From assembly GCA_029777145.1 (NCBI GenBank), contig JAKOSS010000660.1, forward strand, positions 1 to 5,583: DNA of 5,583 bases, read 5' to 3'. The notes under the pieces are model-generated. The model searched no databases, had not been told where the DNA came from, and was given only the letters and a program-made list of their open reading frames with translations. Below are positions 1-5,103 of the stretch, one piece after another. The stretch is from Acidobacteriota bacterium. GTDB lineage: Bacteria > Acidobacteriota > Blastocatellia > Pyrinomonadales > Pyrinomonadaceae. Positions within the stretch are counted from its first letter, which is position 1. The number at the start of each line of letters is the position of its first letter. Made by a program: the position numbers and the translations under genes.

Positions 1-536
1 GCCGGAACCGAGTACGCACCCTGCGTCTCGATATAAAGATGTTCTTGCCCGCCGGACCTCGTTTTTCCCTCGAAAATATGCGCGCAGGATGCAAACGCTT
101 TGTCGGAGTCACCCAACTTGAACTGCTTTGGCGCGGCGATGAGGCTGTTTTTGGCGAATGCGTCACATTCGTCGGTGATCGCTTTTAGCGGCTCGATCTC
201 GGCGGTTATGAGTTTTGCCGCGGCGCGCGCCTGTTCGTCGGATTCGGCGAACACGATCGCGATCGGCATTCCGCAAAAATGCACCTCGTCGTCGGCAAGC
301 AACGGTTCGTCAGGCAGGATCCCGCCGATTTGATTCTCACCGACAAGATCGCCTGCGGTGATCACGCGAACAACGCCCGGAGCGGATTCGGCGGCGCCCG
401 TGTTTACGGACCGCAATTTTCCGTGCGCGACCGGCGAGTCGAAGACGCAGGCAAAAAGCGTCCCTTCGACGACCGGAATATCGTCAAGATAGACCGATTC
501 GCCGCGGACGTGGGATTTTGAGTCGAGGTTCTTCAT
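1..536 (-). CDS. xdhB: Xanthine dehydrogenase, molybdopterin-binding subunit (N-terminal part; 3' end outside window)
   Basis: This is the large molybdenum-cofactor subunit of a bacterial xanthine dehydrogenase, which oxidises hypoxanthine and xanthine to urate in the cytoplasm. Only the first 178 residues are inside the window; the family's separate Mo subunit usually has about 750-800. What is visible is the N-terminal 'hammerhead' domain (about residues 8-125) with the family hallmarks HVRGESVYLDDIP (9-21) and GENQIGGILPDEPLLADDEVH (within 66-86). The start of the Mo-binding domain follows, with GGQEHLYIETQ (162-172). Its Gln164 matches the Gln near Mo in bovine xanthine oxidase (Gln767), from family knowledge. 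The protein begins directly with the Mo subunit, so FAD and Fe-S domains must be on another polypeptide, not seen here. The ATG at 536-534 fits the family N-terminus, but no Shine-Dalgarno precedes it. The upstream gap to the receptor gene is a block of 7-bp repeats. Naming varies: in E. coli the equivalent subunit is called XdhA. Confidence 0.93.
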   Translation of the reverse strand, partial: MKNLDSKSHVRGESVYLDDIPVVEGTLFACVFDSPVAHGKLRSVNTGAAESAPGVVRVITAGDLVGENQIGGILPDEPLLADDEVHFCGMPIAIVFAESDEQARAAAKLITAEIEPLKAITDECDAFAKNSLIAAPKQFKLGDSDKAFASCAHIFEGKTRSGGQEHLYIETQGAYSVP

Positions 537-539
537 TTT

Positions 540-567
540 AAGTAGTCAGTAGGCGGTAGACAGTGGA
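540..567 (+). repeat. Degenerate heptamer array, consensus CAGTAGN, about 4 units
   Basis: Four units in strict 7-bp register: aAGTAGT (540-546), CAGTAGG (547-553), CGGTAGA (554-560) and CAGTGGA (561-567). The array begins only 3 bp upstream of the xdhB start, so it probably lies in that gene's 5' untranslated region or promoter. The unit resembles the reverse complement of the unit in the perfect array at 619-695 (CAGTGAG when read on the minus strand). The copies are eroded, which suggests an older array. Confidence 0.7.
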
Positions 568-600
568 TTTGCGATTTTCGATTTGCAATTTGCGATCGCG
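566..600 (+). repeat. Degenerate heptamer array, consensus GATTTGC, about 5 units
   Basis: A second heptamer family in 7-bp register: GATTTGC (566-572), GATTTTC (573-579), GATTTGC (580-586), AATTTGC (587-593) and the diverged GATCGCG (594-600). It follows the CAGTAGN array with a 2-bp overlap. The last units contain the octamer GCGATCGC (592-599) and a small hairpin. Confidence 0.7.
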
Positions 601-604
601 CAAA
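589..604. other. Short perfect inverted repeat around GCGATCGC
   Basis: TTTGCG (589-594), loop ATCG, then CGCAAA (599-604) form a 6-bp stem with a 4-nt loop. It lies about 90 bp past the receptor stop codon and has no convincing T-run on the minus-strand side, so a terminator role is doubtful. It may simply result from a diverged repeat unit meeting GCGATCGC. Confidence 0.4.
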
Positions 605-618
605 ATCAGACTCGGCCT

Positions 619-695
619 CACTGCTCACTGCTCACTGCTCACTGCTCACTGCTCACTGCTCACTGCTCACTGCTCACTGCTCACTGCTCACTGCT
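619..695. repeat. Perfect 7-bp tandem repeat, CACTGCT x 11
   Basis: Eleven uninterrupted identical copies of CACTGCT (AGCAGTG on the minus strand) occupy 77 bp. Flanking bases CT at 617-618 extend it slightly. The array abuts the receptor gene: the last two bases of the final unit (694-695) are part of the receptor's TAG stop codon (696-694). The copies are perfect whereas the nearby arrays are degenerate, which implies recent expansion by slippage or recombination. It lies in the transcribed 3' flank of the receptor and the upstream region of xdhB. Arrays of heptanucleotides are known from several bacterial groups, notably cyanobacteria; a role here is unknown. Confidence 0.97.
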
Positions 696-3402
696 AGAAC
701 TTGATCCGGTATTGAACCTTGAAGTTGCGGCCGGCGCCGTCGATTCCCCAACTTGGCTTCCTGTTGTAAGCATCGAGAATGTTCTCGATGCTCCAGAAGA
801 TGTCCGAGCGCTCTCCGAGTTTGAATCCCCCGCGGATGTTGAGCAACGCATACGACGGCAGATACGTGAACAATTGTCCGGAATTCACTCCTACGCCGAG
901 AACGCGATCCTGGACCTGAAGCAGTGTTTCGCCGGTCGCCAGAAGGATCGTCTCATCGCCGGTTCCGCACGTGCCGTCCGGGTTGTTCGTCAGACCGCGA
1001 ACGCACGCTCCGCGACGGAAAAAGTTCTGGATCTGGGATCGCGATCTTGGAGCGCCGGTGCGCCGGTCGCTGAGATCGAGGGTCGACAGTCGATCCTGTT
1101 TCTGCGCGAGGTTTGAAAAGACCTCGAACCACATATACGGCCGCGGGCGATACCGCAAGCTCACGAGACCTTGCGGCGGCGGCGTTCCGCCTTCAATGTT
1201 CGGCGGCAGTCCGGTTTCCTCATCTTCCGAGCGGATAAAGGTGTAGTTGCCGCGAAGCTCGAGTTGATCTGTGAGCCTTGCTTCGAATTCGTATTCGAAG
1301 CCATAGACCTTGGCCGACGTGAAATTGCTCCTGACGAGAACCGGCGCCGACGAAAGCGCCACGAAAACCGTCCCGTTCGGACGCTGGCTGATGATCTGCT
1401 GATCGCCGAGGAACTGTCCGACCGCGCCTTGCGGAAGTATCAGCGCCTGCTTTGTGATTGTGTCCTTCAGCTTCAAATAGAAGAAGGTGAAATCGGTGTC
1501 GAACCGCTTGTTTGCGTAGCGTGCGCTGACATCGAAACTGTCGGAATACTCCGAGCGCTGCTTCGAAACAGGAATTCCGGTCGAAACGGCGTCGGCACTG
1601 GCATCGTTGCCGATCGTCCCGCCGAGGTTGATCGCCGAGGTGTAATCGACTTCAAATCCGTCGCCGGTCAGCCCGAGTGTTCCGAGGTCGGTCATGCTCG
1701 GGTAGCGGAATCCGTGCGTGTAATTGAACGCCAGATTGAATCCCTTTGCGATGCGTCCGACAAGGCCGATCCGGCCCGAAAAATCGGCTACCCGCAGCGA
1801 GTCGTCCTGCCAGAGCCGTGCACCGCCGACAACGGGACTGGCGTTGCCGTACGCACGGTACGACCCGACGTTATAGCGAAGCGCGCCGCTGAATCGCAGC
1901 CGGTTCGGGATCGCTTCCCACGCATCCTGGACGTAAAGACCTGAGGTGATGAAGTGCGACTCGTCCGGAACGCGCGGACGTGAAAGCACGAATGTGTTGT
2001 TCGCCGGATTGAACGTGAACGCCGGAGAATTGATCTTTTCGAAGTAGTAGTCGCCGCCGATCAGGAACGAATTGCGCTTCGGCAATTGCTTGTCGAGAAA
2101 GAAGCTGAATCCGGTCACAGACGTGCGTTCGTACTGATGCGTGATCGTCCCGAGCGGATTTCCCTGTCCGCCCTGGTTGACTCGTTCCTCGCGCTGGCTA
2201 TTGTACGAGACCGTGAACGACGCATCGTCGAAGATGCCGAAATTTTGCTTGATATAGCGGACGTAGCCGAAATCGAGCATCAGATTCCGGAGATCGGCGA
2301 TCAGGTTCCCGTCGCCGCCAAGCAGCTGGTCATAGCGCTTCCCGCCATCCTGCTGGTTTCGGTTGTATTTGACGATGAAAGTCTGATCCGGACTCGGCGA
2401 GTAGTTGAACCGAACACCGCCGCCGTACTGACCGAATTCGGTGTCCGGCAATCGATCGCCAAGAACGCTCGAAGGCAGTCCCAGAAATCGCGACACCGCC
2501 GCATGGGAATCGATCCCGTCGGCCGCGCGGTAGGTTCCGACCCGACGGCCGCCGATCGTTACGCTTCCGCCAAGTTTTGATGTTCCGTAACTGAAATTCA
2601 GAGAGCCGAAATAACTTCGATCGGCAGTTGCGAAGCCGGTGATGAAATCGCCGTGAAATTCGTTTTGATCCGAGTTGAAACTCGGGATCCGGCTCACGAG
2701 ATTGACGGTTCCGCCAAGCGAATCCGAGCCGTACTGGGCCGAGCTCGCACCGCGAAGGATCTCGACGGCTTGGAGTCCGTAAGGATCATTGAGATTCAAG
2801 AACGTGTTGATTCCGCCTCGTTGCGCCGAGTTCGTGTACCGAACGCCGTCGACATAGACCGAGACGTTCTTGCCGGTCAATCCGCGGACAAAGATGCCGC
2901 CGATCGTCGGACTCGTACGTTGGAGCGAAACACCGACTTCCTCGTCGGCGACTTGAGCGAGGACCGTCGGTGCTTTTTGCGTGATCTCGTTCGTCCCGAT
3001 CAGTGTCAGCGCCTGGGGAACATTATCCCGATTCTCCGCGCGGCCCGTTTCCGCAGTCACCGTCACCCGGGCCTCGTTGACTTGAAGAATCGCCTCGATC
3101 GTTTGCGGCGACGTGAGCGACAGTTCGTAAGGTGCGAATCCCGGCTGGATGATACTCAGTTCACAGTCGCGGCCAACCTCGAGAAAAATGAACTCTCCGG
3201 TGGTCGATGTCGTCGTCGTCCGCCGGAGTCCGTCAGCGCAACTCACGGTGACGTTCGCGCCCACGACAACCGCGCCGTTCTGATCCTTCACAGTTCCCTT
3301 CACGGGAGGATCACCTTGGGCAAGCAACGTTGTGACCGAAACGGCAAGCAACAAAAAAAGCGATCCGAACAATCGGACCAATACGTGTTCCTGGTTGTGC
3401 AT
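694..3402 (-). CDS. TonB-dependent outer-membrane receptor with carboxypeptidase-regulatory-like N-terminal domain
   Basis: An outer-membrane gated beta-barrel for TonB/ExbBD-powered uptake, 902 residues. In order: a signal peptide (1-28, hydrophobic core LFLLLAVSV, likely cleavage after LLA); a carboxypeptidase-regulatory-like Ig fold (about 34-108, starting VKGTVKDQNGAVVVGANVTV); a TonB-box-like EARVTVTA (110-117); a plug (about 121-240) with VRGL, VYVDGVRYTNS and the hallmark VEILRGASSAQYGSDSLGG (213-231); then a 22-strand-type barrel ending YRIKF, whose terminal Phe is the usual barrel-assembly signal. Mid-barrel HGFRYPSMTDLG resembles the FRAP region of some heme and siderophore receptors, but the NPNL partner is absent. 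Cys800 and Cys812 could form a disulfide in a late extracellular loop. The ligand is not identifiable. The frame is open up to base 3552, but the ATG at 3402-3400 puts the signal peptide at the N-terminus and avoids overlap with fahA. No Shine-Dalgarno is visible. The stop codon overlaps the heptamer array. Confidence 0.95.
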   Translation of the reverse strand: MHNQEHVLVRLFGSLFLLLAVSVTTLLAQGDPPVKGTVKDQNGAVVVGANVTVSCADGLRRTTTTSTTGEFIFLEVGRDCELSIIQPGFAPYELSLTSPQTIEAILQVNEARVTVTAETGRAENRDNVPQALTLIGTNEITQKAPTVLAQVADEEVGVSLQRTSPTIGGIFVRGLTGKNVSVYVDGVRYTNSAQRGGINTFLNLNDPYGLQAVEILRGASSAQYGSDSLGGTVNLVSRIPSFNSDQNEFHGDFITGFATADRSYFGSLNFSYGTSKLGGSVTIGGRRVGTYRAADGIDSHAAVSRFLGLPSSVLGDRLPDTEFGQYGGGVRFNYSPSPDQTFIVKYNRNQQDGGKRYDQLLGGDGNLIADLRNLMLDFGYVRYIKQNFGIFDDASFTVSYNSQREERVNQGGQGNPLGTITHQYERTSVTGFSFFLDKQLPKRNSFLIGGDYYFEKINSPAFTFNPANNTFVLSRPRVPDESHFITSGLYVQDAWEAIPNRLRFSGALRYNVGSYRAYGNASPVVGGARLWQDDSLRVADFSGRIGLVGRIAKGFNLAFNYTHGFRYPSMTDLGTLGLTGDGFEVDYTSAINLGGTIGNDASADAVSTGIPVSKQRSEYSDSFDVSARYANKRFDTDFTFFYLKLKDTITKQALILPQGAVGQFLGDQQIISQRPNGTVFVALSSAPVLVRSNFTSAKVYGFEYEFEARLTDQLELRGNYTFIRSEDEETGLPPNIEGGTPPPQGLVSLRYRPRPYMWFEVFSNLAQKQDRLSTLDLSDRRTGAPRSRSQIQNFFRRGACVRGLTNNPDGTCGTGDETILLATGETLLQVQDRVLGVGVNSGQLFTYLPSYALLNIRGGFKLGERSDIFWSIENILDAYNRKPSWGIDGAGRNFKVQYRIKF

Positions 3403-3413
3403 ACGTAAGAATG

Positions 3414-3436
3414 ACGTCTCAACGCAGGTGAGACGT
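3414..3436 (-). promoter_or_regulatory. Perfect 8-bp inverted repeat just upstream of the receptor start
   Basis: ACGTCTCA (3414-3421) and TGAGACGT (3429-3436) are perfect reverse complements around a 7-nt spacer. The element ends 11 bp upstream of the receptor ATG and lies 46 bp past the fahA stop codon. It could be an operator, a 5'-UTR hairpin controlling translation, or the stem of a weak fahA terminator. No T-run follows on the minus strand, which argues against an intrinsic terminator. Confidence 0.5.
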
Positions 3437-3443
3437 AACGATG

Positions 3444-3474
3444 ATGATAGGGTCGAACGCGTTTTTACTACCAA
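3444..3474 (-). promoter_or_regulatory. Weak sigma-70-like promoter candidate for the receptor gene
   Basis: On the minus strand TTGGTA (3474-3469) is followed after 19 bp by TATCAT (3449-3444). The spacing is long and the -35 box is weak. If real, transcription would start near 3437, placing the inverted repeat at 3414-3436 at the very 5' end of the mRNA. This is a pattern match only. Confidence 0.25.
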
Positions 3475-3482
3475 TCGTCGTA

Positions 3483-4751
3483 CTAACCCGCCGGTTGAAT
3501 CAGACCGCGGCATTCGCCGAATCCGATACGGCGGAAACCGTCGCGCTCGCAAAAGCCCTTCATGATGATCTCGTCACCGTCTTCGAGAAACCGTCGGATC
3601 TCGCCCGTCGGCAGTTCGATCGGCTCGGATCCCCGCCACGTCAATTCCAGCAAACAACCGCGTTGATCCTTCCCGCGGCCCGAAACGGTTCCCGTCGCGA
3701 GCAGGTCGCCGCGCTGCAGATTGCATCCGTTCGACGCATGATGGGTCAGCATCTGGCCGATCGTCCAGTAGAGATCCTTCATGTTCGACCGCGACAGCAA
3801 GAACGGCTCGATCATCTCCGCGCGCATCTTTTCGGTTTGAAGGTAGACTTCGAGGTTGACATCAAAACCGCCGCGACTGAGATTGGCTTCGCCGGCAAGA
3901 TGAGCGAGCGGCTGAGGATCACCCGGTTCGCGTTCGAACGCCGGAACACGGAACGGCTCGAGCGCCTCAAGAGTGACGACGAACGGCGAAACAGACGTTG
4001 CGAAATTCTTCGCGAGAAACGGCCCGAGCGGCTGGTACTCCCACGCCTGAATATCGCGGGCCGACCAATCGTTGACGAGGGAAAGCCCGAAGATGTGATT
4101 CTCCGATTCCTCGATCGGGATTGACGTTCCGAGCTCGTTTCCGCGGCCGACGTAGAACCCGACTTCCATTTCGTAGTCGAGATTGCGGCACGGAATGAAG
4201 ACCGGAGGATTGTCGGCATCGGCACGGTTCTGACCCTTTGGACGCCGGATCTCGGTGCCTGAGAGAACGATCGACGAAGCGCGTCCGTGATATCCGATCG
4301 GGATGTACTTGTAGTTCGGAAGCAGCGGATTGTCGGGCCGGAACATCGCCCCGACGTTCGTCGCGTGAAAGATCGAGCAGTAAAAGTCGGTATAGTCGCG
4401 GATCTCGAACGGCAAGGCGAACTTGGCGGTCGCGAGCGGAGTCAGGAAGTGATCGCGTATCAGGTTCCGTGTCGACTCTTTTGCGTTCTCCGACAGCGCG
4501 TCGATGATCACCGTCCGGGCCTTATGGCTCGCCGCCAGATCAAGGTCGACGCGTTCGTAACCGTCGGCGCCGAACGAGTTGTAAAAGGGCTCGAAGTCGA
4601 GGATGAAGTCGCCGACGGCAATTCCGATCTGAACGTCGTTGCCTCGGTAAAAGCGACACACCGGAAGGTTCTGAAGCGGGAATTCGGCATCCGGCCGGTT
4701 CGCCGAATCTATCCAGCTCCGAAGATTGGAATCGTGGGTCTCGTTGATCAT
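3483..4751 (-). CDS. fahA: Fumarylacetoacetase (EC 3.7.1.2)
   Basis: Hydrolyses 4-fumarylacetoacetate to fumarate and acetoacetate, the last step of the homogentisate route of tyrosine and phenylalanine breakdown, in the cytoplasm. The protein has 422 residues, normal for the family. An N-terminal SH3-like domain (about 1-118, with FPLQNLP and IGIAVGDFILDF) precedes the catalytic FAA-hydrolase fold. Residues matching the mouse/human enzyme are intact: Asp122 in YTDFY and His129 in HATNVG (catalytic His), Glu194 and Glu196 in DYEMEV and Asp228 in NDWSARDIQ (metal ligands with Asp122), Arg232, Gln235, Lys248 in GPFLAKNF, and Thr355 in ATGTVSG. The blocks GYHGRASS, THHASNGCNL and LDGDE-like EDGDE also fit. 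The frame is open to a GTG at 4814, but the ATG at 4751 matches the usual N-terminus (LRSWIDSAN) better; no Shine-Dalgarno precedes either. A TTGACA at 4830-4825 has no good -10 partner. No other homogentisate-pathway gene is in the window. Confidence 0.97.
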   Translation of the reverse strand: MINETHDSNLRSWIDSANRPDAEFPLQNLPVCRFYRGNDVQIGIAVGDFILDFEPFYNSFGADGYERVDLDLAASHKARTVIIDALSENAKESTRNLIRDHFLTPLATAKFALPFEIRDYTDFYCSIFHATNVGAMFRPDNPLLPNYKYIPIGYHGRASSIVLSGTEIRRPKGQNRADADNPPVFIPCRNLDYEMEVGFYVGRGNELGTSIPIEESENHIFGLSLVNDWSARDIQAWEYQPLGPFLAKNFATSVSPFVVTLEALEPFRVPAFEREPGDPQPLAHLAGEANLSRGGFDVNLEVYLQTEKMRAEMIEPFLLSRSNMKDLYWTIGQMLTHHASNGCNLQRGDLLATGTVSGRGKDQRGCLLELTWRGSEPIELPTGEIRRFLEDGDEIIMKGFCERDGFRRIGFGECRGLIQPAG

Positions 4752-4878
4752 ATAAAACGCGGCAGCTCGTGTTTTGTGACCCGAGAAATTCGAGTCGGAG
4801 TCTGATGTCAGCACTGCCCATGCATGTCAAAAGTTTACCACGAACGGATTGCCAAGTCGGGCTTCCGGGAACCGGTGT

Positions 4879-4956
4879 TTATGAGCAGCGAAGCGGGCAC
4901 TTTCTGCACGCCTTACCCTTTTTGTATTTCTTGCAGCACTTCTTCTTTACTTTCAT
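4879..4956 (-). CDS. Cys/Lys-rich microprotein, 25 residues
   Basis: A very short reading frame from ATG 4956-4954 to TAA 4881-4879. Its product has the core CCKKYKKGKACRKCP (residues 7-21). It has five cysteines (7, 8, 17, 20, 24), including a CxxC pair followed by Pro, plus ten Lys and two Arg, and no acidic residue. There is no membrane segment or signal peptide. Such a composition could suit zinc or iron-sulfur binding, or contact with nucleic acid; that is inference. I have an unverified impression of having seen similar short KCC-KYKKGK-CxxCP proteins in other bacteria, but I cannot name a family. An in-frame TGA two codons upstream fixes the ATG as the first possible start. The gene sits alone between the ankyrin gene and fahA (127 bp before fahA), behind promoter-like boxes and a palindrome. 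No Shine-Dalgarno is visible. Confidence 0.6.
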   Translation of the reverse strand: MKVKKKCCKKYKKGKACRKCPLRCS

Positions 4957-4958
4957 AA

Positions 4959-4986
4959 ATCATACGACAGTGAATGTCGTTTTCAA
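4959..4986 (-). promoter_or_regulatory. Promoter candidate TTGAAA-N16-TATGAT (proximal)
   Basis: On the minus strand TTGAAA (4986-4981) and TATGAT (4964-4959) are 16 bp apart, both close to sigma-70 consensus. The spacer is almost exactly the palindrome at 4964-4980. The -10 box ends only 2 bp before the microprotein ATG, so the usual start point would fall inside the coding sequence. It therefore serves that gene only if initiation is unusually close, and could instead serve fahA. Confidence 0.35.
4964..4980. promoter_or_regulatory. Perfect operator-like palindrome ACGACA-N5-TGTCGT
   Basis: ACGACA (4964-4969) and TGTCGT (4975-4980) are perfect reverse complements around GTGAA. The element fills the -35/-10 spacer of the proximal promoter candidate. 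For the distal candidate it would instead be an mRNA hairpin ending 7 bp before the microprotein ATG. Either position would suit regulation; the cognate factor is unknown. Confidence 0.45.
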
Positions 4987-4987
4987 T

Positions 4988-5017
4988 AACGTAATTAATT
5001 GAAGTGCGGGTTGTCAA
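4988..5017 (-). promoter_or_regulatory. Promoter candidate TTGACA-N18-TACGTT (distal)
   Basis: On the minus strand a perfect TTGACA (5017-5012) is followed after 18 bp by TACGTT (4993-4988), a weak -10. The surroundings are clearly more AT-rich than the flanking genes. Transcription would begin around 4981, leaving a 5' leader of about 25 nt that contains the palindrome before the microprotein ATG. This geometry fits the microprotein start better than the proximal candidate does. Confidence 0.4.
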
Positions 5018-5053
5018 TTTAAGTTAGCAGGAGCGAGCGCGGGAGATGAGGCA

Positions 5054-5091
5054 GCGGATCACGACGTTTTCCAAAAATGTGCGTGATCCGC
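5054..5091 (-). terminator. Long hairpin downstream of the ankyrin gene (terminator-like, no T-run)
   Basis: GCGGATCACG (5054-5063) and CGTGATCCGC (5082-5091) form a perfect 10-bp stem. Inside it, ACGTTTT (5064-5070) and AAAATGT (5074-5080) extend the pairing with one mismatch and one bulged base (5081), leaving a 3-nt loop. The hairpin begins 12 bp past the ankyrin stop codon, a natural place for transcription termination or mRNA 3' protection. However, the minus strand continues TGCCTCATCTCC with no T-run, so it is not a canonical intrinsic terminator. Confidence 0.45.
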
Positions 5092-5103
5092 ACTTTCGAC
5101 TCA

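Noticed and set aside
540..695. CRISPR array
   Set aside because: The repeats are 7 bp, directly tandem and without unique spacers; no cas gene is present.
583..1116. Plus-strand frame with a repeated SLLTAHC peptide
   Set aside because: The peptide repeat is only the 7-bp DNA repeat read three times per 21 bp, and the rest is antisense to the receptor's conserved C-terminus.
1171..1944. Long plus-strand frame of 257 residues, with others at 2086-2580 and 2653-3408
   Set aside because: All are antisense to conserved receptor barrel and plug sequence, are rich in Arg/Asp/Val as expected for shadow frames in GC-rich DNA, and show no domain.
3403..3552. A 50-residue upstream extension of the receptor frame
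   Set aside because: It is Arg/Ser-rich without family similarity, overlaps the end of fahA, and would bury the signal peptide; the ATG at 3402 explains the N-terminus.
3441..4805. Plus-strand frames opposite fahA (3441-4124, 4238-4507, 4287-4805)
   Set aside because: They lie antisense to catalytic motifs of fumarylacetoacetase and have shadow-like composition.
4752..4814. A 21-residue upstream extension of fahA from a GTG
   Set aside because: The extra residues do not resemble the family N-terminus, and the ATG at 4751 gives a normal-length enzyme.
4825..4830. TTGACA as a fahA promoter
   Set aside because: No acceptable -10 hexamer lies 15-19 bp downstream on the minus strand.
4864..4876. 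CCGG-GAA-CCGG as a terminator of the microprotein gene
   Set aside because: Only a 4-bp stem with no T-run; too weak to call.
4769..5002. Plus-strand frame of 77 residues across the ankyrin-fahA gap
   Set aside because: Its sequence shows no recognisable domain, and its Phe/Leu-rich stretch is the antisense of the Lys-rich codons of the microprotein.
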